Source: Acanthochromis polyacanthus (taxonomy: Eukaryota; Chordata; Actinopteri; Pomacentridae). From it: a stretch of DNA of 64,000 bases. Below are positions 32,650 to 43,712 of the stretch, in pieces (the first letter of the stretch is position 1; the number at the start of each line of letters is the position of its first letter). The stretch covers positions 22,367,361 through 22,431,360 of the forward strand of contig NC_067120.1 in NCBI RefSeq assembly GCF_021347895.1, written 5' to 3'. The translations under genes were made by a program, and so were the position numbers. Below the pieces are notes generated by a model that saw nothing but the letters and a program-made list of their open reading frames with translations, made no database searches and was not told the DNA's origin.

Positions 32650-33530
32650 CAGTATGAGAACAAATACATGCAACTGAAGTCAGCACACCTTTCATTATCG
32701 AGATTCTGATTTTTCTGTACTTCACAAGTCCACCTTTATTCTTGATGACAGACTTTGTCCCTCTCAGCATGGTCAATACTAGTGTTACATAAATTTCTAG
32801 AGAGATGTTCTGTCATTTTGGAACGCTAATATATCCAGCTGCTGTTTCCTGGAAGGGTTTTTCTGCTCTAGCCTTCTCTTCAAAATACCCCAAAGGTGTT
32901 CTATTGGCTTCAGTCAGGCAACATACTGGTCAGATCAGAGTTTTCACTTTTTTTTCCATAAGTTCTTGTGTGATTTGGCAGTCTGGTTTGGATCTTATCA
33001 TATTAGAATATTCCTTGTCTGCCAAACTTCTGCAGAGCTGGAGTCATCTGGTCAGACAGTATTTCGCAATTTATGGGGATTCATGGTGCTGCCTATAAAT
33101 ATTCCTAAACCTATTTGCACCAATGCAACCTCACTCAGCACACACTCCCACCTCCGTGCTTCACTGTCAGGAGTATGCATTCACTGTGGCAGTCCTGAAC
33201 TCCATCTGAGCAGAACAAATGTATCTTGGTCTCATTTGACCAATGAAAGTGCTCCAATATACATCAGGCTTCTTTTCATGTTCATTATCAAAGATCATCT
33301 TTCAGAAAGCTGACATAACACAATGTCCTTCACACCTTCTGAGCTGTTACAGAAGCTCTGATTTTCCCCTGATAACCCCTGTGTGAAGCGAGGGGAGGAC
33401 GATTGTATCTCCCTGAAATCACTGCAATGATTCTGCCTGGAAACAGATGCTCATTGCTGCTGATGTTGGAACAGTCCCTCTTTTAGCTCCATATTGTAGC
33501 ACAATTTCTGATTTTAACTCGAAATATAGG
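32650..33530 (-). mobile_element. Possible degraded Tc1/Tc3-like transposon
   Basis: On the minus strand, pieces near 33120-33320 resemble the decayed transposase text of Tc1-group elements. For example, 'TCTTGGTCTCATTTGACCAA' at 33221-33242 is the reverse of a segment around the first catalytic aspartate. No termini were found and no reading frame is intact. Low confidence. Confidence 0.3.
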
Positions 33531-33539
33531 CTAAGGCTG

Positions 33540-33870
33540 CTCAATCCTTCTACGATTTCCGATGGATGAAATCTTTTTTTAAAAAAATTAGTGATCCACA
33601 GCGGCTAATTTGTAGTAGGATCACAATCACGGGATTGTCAGCAGGCAGCTGATGTAGTGTTATGGAAATCTTTAACAAAGACTATAAGCCGCATCACTGC
33701 CAAAATTAATCACTTGGTCCTTGTGTCGTTTTTCACATTCCCTGAAATTTAATCCAAATCCGTTGGTCCATTTTTGAGTAATGTTACTAACAGACAAACC
33801 AATGCTGACTGTCACATAACTCTGTTGCATTCCTTGGCAGAGAAACCATAAGAAATGATCACTTGGTTGA
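33540..33870 (-). repeat. Repeat B copy
   Basis: Reverse complement of a dispersed repeat also present at 46258-46454 plus 48006-48360. Shared blocks include TAGTAACATTACTCAAAAATG, GGATTTGGATTAAATTT, 'ACAAGGACCAAGTGATTA', TTTTGGCAGTGATGCGGC and GCTGCCTGCTGACAATC. Here it is uninterrupted at the site where the other copy holds a Tc1-like element. Confidence 0.65.
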
Positions 33871-33873
33871 GAA

Positions 33874-34265
33874 ATGACATATAATACACGAGCAACAGCT
33901 CTGGTTGACATTCCTGCTGTCAACATGCCAATTGCACGCTCCCTCAAATCTTGCCACATCTGTGGCATTGTGCTGTGTGATAAAACTGTACCTTTCAGAG
34001 TGTCCTTTTATTGTGGGCAGTCTAAGGCACACCTGTGCACTAATCATGGTGTCTAATCAGCATCTTGATGTGCACACCTGTGAGGTGGGATGGATTATCT
34101 CAGCAAAGGAGAAGTGCTCACTGTCACAGATTTAGACAGATTTGTGAACAATATTTGAGAGGACTGGTGCTATTGTGTATGTGGAAAAAGTTTTAGATCT
34201 TTGAGTTCATCTCATAAGAAATGGGAGCAAAAACAAAAGCGTTGCGTTTATATTTTTGTTGAGTG
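33874..34265 (-). mobile_element. 5' end of a Tc1-like element with transposase N-terminus
   Basis: The right end TTTATATTTTTGTTGAGTG before TA 34266-34267 is the terminus of a common fish Tc1 family (read inverted, CACTCAACAAAAATATAAACG). On the minus strand from 33968 the frame reads MPQMWQDLRERAIGMLTAGM, then STRAVARVL. This is the helix-turn-helix N-terminus of the transposase. Homology stops near 33880, where repeat B begins, so the rest of the gene is lost. Confidence 0.75.
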
Positions 34266-34267
34266 TA

Positions 34268-35635
34268 TTTGTTCTGATTCTGTCCATATTTTAAAACAAT
34301 CCATTGATTGGAACATAACAGCATATTTTCATTGAAGGTATCAGAACATTGTTTTGTTCTAAAGTAAGCAGCAAATTTTTCAGGGGTGTCACAACCAGAA
34401 AAGGAACGATGAAAAGAAACAACAAACAAACTTAGAGAACAACTCCATATAAGAAGCCCAGAATATGCAAATGTACATTCTTCAACTGTAGAAATCAGAC
34501 CCTAGAGGGATAGTATTCATCTAGCTGTGATCCAGTTGCCTGCACAGAGATGAATATGAGCACCACATGAAAGCTGACAGGGGGAAGATGACTCTCACTG
34601 TGTGGTGGCCAAACCAAACTGCAGCCAGGCTCTTCTGCAGCCCCTCAGTGACCCATATATCTGACACCACTGTGTTTGGTTTCCACCTCCAGGTAGTTCA
34701 GATGTACCATAAATAACATGGGAGCACATGTACACAAGCTGAGGGAGGGGTGGGATGCTTGGGTGAAGCTATTCAAACCTGTGAATCATACAGGGGAAAA
34801 AAAAGTTGCATAAATCATACATGTGCTGAGAAAATGTAGTTCACATAAATACCGTACATCAAATGGACATGAGTGTAGAATCTGACAAGACATTAAGAAT
34901 GTGTAGTTAAATCCAGTGTATTCTGGTAAAACGATAAAACAGTTTCTAAAGCAAAGGAAAATTTGCAGGAGTCCACCAGATGGCAGCACAGGATCGCTTC
35001 AGTCTAGTCAGTAAGCGTCATGAAGCACATTTAAAACGGGTTAAAACAGAGTGCTGTGCAATAAATAAAAAAAACAGCAGTGACAAATACATTTACAGAG
35101 TTGCACTATCTTTATGGTATTTTGGAAACAATGTAGCTACAACTACAATCATGCAGTAATAAATCTGTTAAATAATAATAAATCATCTAAATACAAGTAT
35201 GTGGACATTTTCATCCACATCGAGGGTAAATTAATTGTTATTTCTAATTGAGTAAAATTTTGAACAGTAGAACATTCAGTCATAATTATGTGAGTCTGAC
35301 AGCACCCTGCCCTGAACCCCAGACATCACCTTTGAACTGAGCCAGGCTTCTTTGCCCAAGACTGCATCAACGTCACTGCAGCCAAGTTCCTAAATCTTGT
35401 GGGAAGTCTAAAGCCAGAGGAGTGGTGCCTGAATAACACCCCTCGGTATGAAGGGTGTGAGTGTGTGACACGTGCTTAACAGGGTTGATAATTAACAATT
35501 AACACTTCCGAGTGTGCTTGAAAGGGCTTTGAAGTTGGTGGGAGGACTAAATCCACAGGGATCTTTGTCTTTCATGATGTTAATATAGATTTTTCCTAAG
35601 TTTTTACACGAGTTTAAAAGTCTGTGTGACAGATG
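34268..35635. other. Nothing recognised
   Basis: Non-coding, AT-rich; no convincing gene or transposon. Confidence 0.3.
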
Positions 35636-35639
35636 TGAT

Positions 35640-36720
35640 TGTTACACATCTGTGGTAGAAGAAGTAATCCTATTTTTTAGTTAGGTCAAAGAAACAATAC
35701 CCACATAAAAATACTCTATTACAAGTAATAGTCCTGTGTGAAAAATCCCATCCATCAGCAATACACCACTTAATCCTTATTACGCTTGTGGGAGGCTGGA
35801 GTCTATCCTAGCTCACTTAGGGTGAAGACAGGGGACATCTTGGACAGGTCACCAGTCTATCACAGGGCTACATTTACAGACAGTCACACTCACATTCACA
35901 CCTAAGGACAATTTAGAGTTACCAGTTAACATCGCATGTTTTTGGGACTGTATGAGGAAGCTGGAGAACCAGGAGAAAACCCACCCGTGCAGGGAGAATA
36001 TGCCAACTCCATGCAGAAAGATCCCAGGAAGGCCGGGATCTTCTAGCTCCAAGGCAAAAGTGCTAACCATCAAGTCACTGTGCAGCCCAGAACCAATATA
36101 CCTCCATGTATTAGGACTCTATGACAAGTACAATGCATGAAAAATCCTGCTTAAGTAAAAGCATTTAAATGTAGCTAAAGCAATAAAACAAAATAGTTCT
36201 GACCTCTCTGACTCACATATTATTATTATCCATAACAGATTATTACTAGTGAAACATCAGTGTGTAGGCAGCATGTTACTGTGACTGCTTGTCACATGAT
36301 TACTGGGAAAGGCGAAGAGGAAGAAGCAAAGTTCTAATAAGCATATGAGATATCTTTGATTCTTGGTGAGATATCGGATTATCTGAACATTCACTGAAAT
36401 GAAACCGTGTGAGAAGTTTATATCGTAGTCCATAGCTCATATCAGGTGGAGCTGTAAATGACTCAGACTTCTGACTTGTGAGACCTGCAAAAAATAATTT
36501 TATAATAAACCACAAAGTTTGGAAAAAAAGTTGTTAAATATTTAATCATGCATTTGTATTCTTAAACCTTGTTATATAATCCATGTGTTAAATTTTTATT
36601 TTAAAATTTAAAAAAAACTGTCAGATTAAGTATTGCAGTGGAAGTACAAGTTAGAATGTATAAAAATACAGTACAAGTACTCAAAAGTGAATATAGTATT
36701 AAAGTACTTTACACTACTGC
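35640..36720 (+). mobile_element. hAT-like fish element ('AAGTACAAGTACT' type), split by repeat A
   Basis: The left part (GTAGAAGAAGTAATCC, AAAAATACTCTATTACAAG, TAATAGTCCTG) and the right part (AAAAATCCTGCTTAAGTAAA near 36140, TGTAGGCAGCATGTTACTG near 36262, GTGGAAGTACAAGTTAGAATG near 36639, AAGTACTCAAAAGTG) follow the order of a very common teleost element. Repeat A at about 35748-36100 interrupts it after AAAAATCC. A related fragment is at about 57830-57905. Non-coding. Confidence 0.6.
35748..36095 (+). repeat. Repeat A copy inside the hAT-like element
   Basis: CCATCCATCAGCAATACACC start, GGCTGGAGTCTATCCTAGCT, GACAGGTCACCAGTCTATC, CATGTTTTTGGGACTG, CCATGCAGAAAGATCCCAGG, GTGCTAACCATCAAGTCACTG end. 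Confidence 0.75.
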
Positions 36721-38050
36721 ACATCCATCTTCCCTAACAATTGTCACAAATGCAATGTACTGTTCAGTATTGTCAAAAATGTTGCTTTGAAGACAGGCTC
36801 AAACAAGAAAAAAATCTAAATATGTTTGGCCACATTATGCATTTGTACCTTTCAGTGTAAAATAGTTTGGTGATGATGCCAAGTTTTGAGAAATCTTCAT
36901 TATTGTATGCCGCTGATAGCCATGGCTGGAAACAGTCCAAAGCATGTGCAAACATCACAAGGAAAAAATACACTGTGTGATAGCTGCCATTGTTTTTTAA
37001 GTAAGAAAACTCCGGATGAAACAGCAGTTTAGAGTAAAAACAACAGTGCAGATTTTCTCTCGGCTTATCCAAGAAGTTTGAAGTGACACATGTCATTTGA
37101 GTTGGAGGGCACGGCAGGGCTGCCGTCCTTCTTCTTCTGCCAGAGTGCTATTTCTGTGAAAGTATGGCACAAGTGGCTCTAAAACCACTTAAAGACAATG
37201 GGGGGGAGGGGGGCGAGGGGGACACCAGGTGGGACTAAGCGCTGCACTCACTCACCTTTTTCATCAGTGAAGATGAAAGATGGCAGAGCACTGGCATTAT
37301 GATGGGGCACTTAGTGTGTGGAACCAGAGAATAAAAGGGGGAGATGAATGCACTTCATACCCAACACTCGGAGAAAAGAAAGAGTGGCTGTAATGGCTGG
37401 GTGGCAGTGTACAAGACGGAAGTGGTAATGATCGGACACGAAGTGCATTTTTATGTATGCAGGTCAACACTGATGAACTTATCGCTTTGTATTCTCACTG
37501 AAACCTGAACCAAAATCATAAATACTTTCAGTAAAACACACATCATCTCTGTGCATGCAACTGGAGTACAGCTAGATGAATACTATCCCTCTAGGGTCTG
37601 TTTTTTGCCAGTTTTCATATACAAAATACAGCTCCCCAAACAGCAGCAAGACAAAGGAGTCACCCAGGTGCAGTGGATGAGGACAGATTCAGTCGCAGAG
37701 CAGAGCTTCAGCCTGACCCCCTCCTTCTCACGCACAACACTGATTGCCCACCTATATTCTCCTCCCACCTCAGTGACCTGCCCACACTTTTATTTAAAAA
37801 AAACACCATGTTAAACATCCTTTTTACTTAAAATACATACTTGCAATTAACAGTCTGATGCAAATGAAAGAAAACACAATAAACCAAAGAAATTCGAAAC
37901 AAAGATCAAATTTATTCAAAAATCCCCCTGTAACCCCTCCCCTCTCTCCTCTCTGATCTCTTAATTCAGCCTAATCAGATAAGTGACAACTGCTGGTATC
38001 CTGTGGCCACATCCTCATGTGTGCACTCCATGGAACACGCCCCCTGAAGC
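36721..38050. other. Nothing recognised except a G-rich tract
   Basis: No gene or transposon. 37200-37222 is a G-rich stretch (runs of 7, 6 and 5 G separated by single A or GCGA) that could form a G-quadruplex. Confidence 0.35.
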
Positions 38051-38055
38051 CAGCT

Positions 38056-38085
38056 CAAGAGAGAGAGAGAGAGAGAGAGAGAGAG
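38056..38085 (+). repeat. (AG)n microsatellite
   Basis: About 15 uninterrupted AG units. Confidence 0.9.
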
Positions 38086-38384
38086 GTTAACAGGTTTCCC
38101 CCAACACAAAATAAACAAACTTGTATCGGTCTGTCCAACTGTCAGTATGCATGTAGACTTCCCTTAGGGAGGGGGATTTTTTCCAACATTATTCATTCTG
38201 GTTCTCCACAGAGAGGTCAAAGGTCACAGTTAGCAACCTTTGGCTGGAACAGATTCAGTGTTATTTTTCATGGTACCTGAGAAGTTCAGCCCCCAAAGTA
38301 ATAAAATGTTTGAAACAATCATAGGAACATCTCACTGGACACCATTTTATCATTTTAAACTTTGAAGGAAGTTTCTTCCTTCTT

Positions 38385-38876
38385 GGAGGAGGAGAAGGTT
38401 TAAAATTGGTCCAGAATCTTTGCCAAGTACAAAGCACTGAATGGTCTTGGACCAAAACACATCCATGACATATTAGCTCCATATGAAGCATCCAGAGCAC
38501 TCAGGTCATCAGGGACAGGTTTACTGTGTGTTCCCAGAACCAGAAACAAGACTATTGAAGCAGCATTCAGCTGTTATGCTCCTCACCTGTGGAACAAACT
38601 TCCTGAACACCTGAGGTTTGCTCAGATTGTAAGCTCTTTTAAATCTGGCCTGAAAACCCTATTGTTTACTCCAGCTTTCTCTCAGAGGCTCGATCTGTTT
38701 ATTTGTCACTTTTATGATCTTGTCTACTTTTATGTTTTATTTCTGTGATTTTAATGTATGTCTACCTTTAAATCATTTTTCTAAATGTGTTTCTTTGCCA
38801 TTGTAAAGCACCTTCATTTGGCTTGTGTATGAATTGTGCTATACAAATGAACTTGCTTTGCCTTGCCTTGCCAAGC
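38385..38876 (+). mobile_element. 5'-truncated LINE with (TTGCC)n tail
   Basis: Contains the ORF2 end at 38428-38748, a short 3' UTR with 'TTGCCATTGTAAAGCACCTT' near 38798, and ends in tandem TTGCC units (38853-38874). Confidence 0.7.
38428..38748 (+). pseudogene. C-terminal fragment of a LINE ORF2 protein
   Basis: An open stretch of 106 codons plus stop TGA 38746-38748, without its own start, reads YKALNGLGPKHIHDILAPYE ... APHLWNKLPEHLRFAQIVSS, then FKSGLKTLLF. The 'PxLWNxLP ... SFKxxLKTxLF' pattern is the well-known end of fish non-LTR retrotransposon polymerases. The clade (I/Nimb, RTE or L2) is not decided. Everything upstream is missing, as in 5'-truncated insertions. Confidence 0.75.
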
Positions 38877-40654
38877 AGTCTTAAAGCTGTTCTCCAAGCT
38901 CAGGATAAACCAGCATCTTACTAAAACACCTCATGATGTTTTTGCTTACTTTGTTATTCATGTATATATATTACACATGTGAAAGTTGGTCCACAGATTA
39001 AGTTGTACAGTATCTGTCTGTGCCTGGGTGTGACCACCTGTTCCTTCTTGTGGCCAATCACGTAAGCTTGCTTCCACTCCTTCATCTCCAAAATGATGAG
39101 CCAGCCATTTATCAAGTCAAATAGCACTCTACTCAAAGTCTCAAAAACTTTCCAAAGTCATCCATTTATCTACAACCACTTCCTCACGTCTGGATTTCCT
39201 CCCCTGGTTTCCTTTTCCACCACCAATGAACTTTGCAACCAATTCTGTGTTCTGGTGTCTTGAACAGCTGTTAGGCACAACTATGAAGCTTTTTCAGACT
39301 AGTGAAAGCCCTATATATCCGTTTTATAGTGATGTGAGTGGCATCAGTGTATGTGTCTTCAAGATGCAGCTTTCTCAAAATAGCCAGTTTTTGGCTCCCT
39401 GTGAATGAGCACGAGTTGCTTTGTACAGCCTTCAAAGCACGTTTTCAATGAATGGTTTCCACACTGGAAATAATTATGACACTAATGTACTTAGCTGCTA
39501 AAGGGTCTGATATTTTTATGAGAAGTTGGTGGAGACTGGCAGCATGTTTGCTAACATGTTAATCACACTAATTTAATAAAGTTGTAATGGGACAGTGCTG
39601 TCTTTTCAGTTTGTTCCACTGCGCCCCAGTGGCAAAACCAAAACAAAGCACAGAAAAAACCTAACAATGCAGCTTTAAATGAGAGTGATAAAAACTTATA
39701 AATGTCAGTGTTTTTTTGTGTTAGAATCAGTTTACATTAAAAAAATATTTCTACCATTGGGCTTTAAAATACAGATTTCAGACTGTAGTGCAGTTTGCAC
39801 TATAGGTGACTTTAGACACAAAACATACTGTATATAAATAATGCATTTAGTATACGGTGAAAAGATGCTTCTTAAAACATGCATGTTTAAAGAAAGCTGT
39901 GATTGCTGAACAGACAGAAGAATAGAGACATTGAGGGGGGCACACGCTGTACTTTTTCCTCAGAACTAAAGTTGCCCTGTGACACAGATGCACTGCTCTC
40001 ACAATTTTCTACCATGCCTCGCAGGTTAATGAATATAAATTTAATCCTCTCATTACCCGTCAATGCTTGTATTCTGTCAAGGATTGCAGTGTGAAGCACA
40101 TGATTTAGAAAGACTAAGTAAATATGCAGCTTCAGGACTCCCGGTTGTGTTCTCCAGATGAAAATTAGGTCTATAGAAAGCGTGACATTTCCATTATTCT
40201 GAGGAGAGAAAACCAATTCTCCCACACACCCCTCATCCTGTTACCTTGTTAAACTTGTGAAAATCTCTCTTGGCTTGAAGCCATCAGTTACAGTCTGACA
40301 TTACACACATCGGAGCTGTGTGCTGTCAAGTTGCAGAAGATTTGGTTCACATGTGAATGTAGGCCTAACAATCTTTGTGAAAAATGAACCACATGGTGAT
40401 AACCAGCCTTGTATTCTTTACTTCATTACTGATGCCACATTTTACACATTAGTTTACTGACATTAATGAATAAGAATAATGGGACAATTTCAAGAGCCTC
40501 TGTGAAGTGATGCAACTTTAGTTTTCAGTCATGTCTGGAACACGTCTGTAAGGACAGCAGTATTGGTCTGGTTGTTAGGGTTCATACTATATGATCAAAA
40601 ATTCCCCAGCAACATAATGCCCTGTTTATTCTTATCACATTTCCTGTCTATTGT
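38877..40654. other. Nothing recognised
   Basis: Non-coding; no mobile element identified. Confidence 0.3.
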
Positions 40655-40975
40655 CTCCATCCATCCACTATCTATACACTGCTTAACCCTTACTGAGGTC
40701 GCTGGGGGACTGGAGTTCATCTCTACTTTGGGTGAAGGCAGGGGACTCCCTGGACAGGTCACCAGTCTACCACAGAGACAAACAAGCACACTCACATTCA
40801 CAGTTACCAATTAACATCGGCATGTTTTTGGACTGTGGGAGGAAGCTGGAGTAACTAGTGAATACCCAGACATGCACAGGGAGAACATGCAAACTCCATG
40901 CAGAAAGATCCCAGGAAGGACGGGACGTGAGCCGGGGATCTTCTAGCTACAAGGCAACAGTGCAAGCCACTGATA
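40655..40975 (+). repeat. Repeat A copy
   Basis: CCATCCATCCACTATCTATAC start, GACTGGAGTTCATCTC, CCTGGACAGGTCACCAGTC, GCATGTTTTTGGACTGTGGG, GAGAACATGCAAACTCCATG, and GGGATCTTCTAGCTACAAGG end. Confidence 0.75.
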
Positions 40976-42338
40976 CTTCCGCATTTAGCTCAAAGATATA
41001 TAACATTTCTGGCTTCATCATCTGTTACAGTGATGACATCCTGTCATTCAGACGTACCAACCACCGTGAAGAAGAGAGCCATGATTTGTCATATAAGCAC
41101 AGATGTGTAATGTATCATAATGAATTATTAAACAAAGGACTAAACATAACCAATAGGAATCTCATGAAACTGACAAATAATTAATAGCGCAATTTATTTA
41201 TTATCTTTCAAAAGCTGAAAATTGTGAGTGTGTGCTGATAATCCAACTACTATTCTACCAACAGAAAAATAAACATATCCCAAGTCAACCTGAGGATGGT
41301 CGCTGTGTAATAAATGATTTGACTTGTGTTAATAAATGATGACTCTGTGTGACAGCTCACCTGTCTGAGGTGAGGAAAAGCACACTCTCCGTTAGATCCT
41401 GACCAATTCTGTTGTTGTATGAGGGGTGATTTAAAATTCTAAATGGTCAATGAAGTTACTTTTCCTCTGCTGGATCTGGCTGCTGTCTGTTACTCTCAGG
41501 TATTTAATAAATGCAATGGAGACACAACAGCTGGAAGCAACAAACTAAACTGACACACAAACTTAAGCTCATGTTAAAGTTTTGTTAAAACCTGGCTTGC
41601 ATTTATTATTGACGAGTCTGATTAATCTAACCTGTCAAAGTCTGTCTTCATCACAGCTTTTTTCTCAACATTTTATTTTTTAATAGATGCCAAAATTTAT
41701 GACAAATTGAAGAAGCTAGACACGTAAACCTTATCCTTTGCTCTCTCTGATGTCTATGGACTATGGTCTATGATTGCTGACATGTGGAAAAGCCTCCCCA
41801 AATGACTTCACACAACTCAATGTCTCTCACTTCTGTCTGCCTTTCTGTTAAGTTCAGACTTTTGCTATGCTGTAGGTGATGTAAATCTTCCTAGGTAAAT
41901 ACACTACCATTGTGACTTTTACAGAAAAGTTACCAGGATGCTCATTCAGACATGGAGTAGACTTATTAGGAAGCCATCAGATTTACAGACGAGACTGCAT
42001 GTCTGAAAGGGGCCTAATGGAGTTTTTCCATAGAAGAGGAGGCAGCTGTGCTCAGGTGTGCAATAAAAAGCGCGGAGAAGTCGAGACATGCTGTCAATAA
42101 AATTTCATGAACAATATTAACAGATCTACTTTTCTCAACAAAACTTGAATTCATTTCAAAGTAAGCACTTTGATGAAATGTTTTGTAATTGTTTGGCAAT
42201 GAATAAAAACTGCAAATGATCAATAAAATGAAACCATCAGGCACTTTTGATATGAGGCTAAACAAGCAAGAAAGTAATTTGCCATCAGTGATTTAACACA
42301 GTTCCAACACAGTTAAACATGACCAGTTTACAATGAAA
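40976..42338. other. Nothing recognised
   Basis: Non-coding, AT-rich; no convincing gene or transposon. Confidence 0.3.
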
Positions 42339-42340
42339 TA

Positions 42341-42705
42341 CACTACCATCAAAAGTTTGAGGACACCCAGGCAGTTTCATATTTTCCATGAAAACTCACA
42401 CTGTTATTCATGTGCTAGCATAACTGCACAAGGGTTTTCTAATCATCAGTTAGCCTTTAAACACCATTAGCTAACACAATGCACTATTAGAACACAGGAG
42501 TGATGGTTGCTGGAAATGTTCCTCTGTACCCCTATGTAGATATTCCATTAAAAATCAGCCATTTCCAACTAGAATAGTCATTTAACACATTAACAATGTC
42601 TAGACTGTATTTCTGATTCATTTAATGTTATCATCATTGGGAAAAAAGCTTTTCTTTCAGAAATAAGCACATTTCTAAGCGATCCCAAACTTTTGAATGG
42701 TAGTG
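42341..42705 (+). mobile_element. Full-length M1 MITE (365 bp)
   Basis: Left end CACTACCATCAAAAGTTTG after TA 42339-42340; right end CAAACTTTTGAATGGTAGTG before TA 42706-42707. The TA target duplication and CACTACC terminus place it with Tc1/mariner-derived MITEs. This is the reference copy for the family in this window. Non-coding. Confidence 0.85.
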
Positions 42706-42844
42706 TATGTTTAAAGAGGAAATCTAAACGACAGAGGTTCAGGTAGAATCTACTAGTCTCCTGAACAGACACACCAGTTTAACTAGAGAAAAATATCCCA
42801 GATTCTTTAGACTTTTTTCTCTGAAAGACATACATTGGTTATCC

Positions 42845-42912
42845 ATTCAGCTGGGATAGACTCCAGCGATCCTATTGAGGATTAAGCAGTGTATAGATAA
42901 AGGATGGATGGA
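42845..42912 (-). repeat. Repeat A fragment (distal end)
   Basis: CAGCTGGGATAGACTCCAGC ... GAGGATTAAGCAGTGTATAG ... GGATGGATGGA, the distal end of the family in reverse orientation. Confidence 0.7.
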
Positions 42913-43599
42913 TCTTTCATTAGGCCACACTTGGCCAAGTTTGTTGCTTTGGCATTAGTCCAGTGGCCAGGCGGTGACCATTCAGAGATATACTTGGTCT
43001 TCCTGCTGAGAGGATGGGAGTCATTTCTTTTGAATATATTGATGGAGCAGCACAAAAATTGCATTTCCTTAATTTCCAGAATGCCAGCAGCCCAGAGTGA
43101 GAAGTCCATGTGACAAATGTAAGGTAAAAGATGGAGGAAATTGACAAATAGAGCTGTGTAGATGGGATTATTTATGGTGTGACTTATTTGACTGAGTCAT
43201 TTTGGCATCTTCTTGTGTCACTTCTGTTCTCTTGAAAGATTTTGTTTTCATGCTTGTGCCTGCGATGTACAGCAAAATAGGTAAAGATGAATCATCGCTG
43301 TATACTTCTTGGTTGAGTGACTCCTTCATAATGCATCTTCAGCTCAGATGAACAAACACGGAGCAAAAACATTCCTGAGCTCTGAAAAGGAATAAAAATA
43401 ACTCGAAGCCAAGTGATGTGATGACAACAGATTCTCAATAGATACTCAAAGGAAAAGTTAGAAGATACACTATGTAGGAGAATATGTGTATCTTTCTGTT
43501 GGCGACGCAGTTCAAATACCACTGGAGTCTGGATTGTTGTGGGTGGGTGAGAGGTAGTACAGAGTGTCCACTGTTTGCTTGGTTGACAGTTTGGTCACC
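42913..43599. other. Nothing recognised
   Basis: Overlapping short open frames on both strands, none with family features. Confidence 0.3.
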
Positions 43600-43712
43600 A
43601 GCTCCTCTTAAGTGTCCTTCAGCAAGATGCAGAGTCCTGAATCACATCTGATGGTTAAGGCAGCATCCTCACTGTTGCCGTTCAGTGTGATTGTGTTCGA
43701 ATGGGTGAATGA
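43600..43712 (+). repeat. SINE-like retroposon fragment
   Basis: Contains 'CAGCTCCTCTTAAGTGTCCTTCAGCAAGATGCAGAGTCCTGAAT' and, further on, 'TGCCGTTCAGTGTGATTGTGTTCGAATGGGTGAATGAAA'. These are the hallmark blocks of a common fish dispersed repeat. Full borders not determined. Confidence 0.5.
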
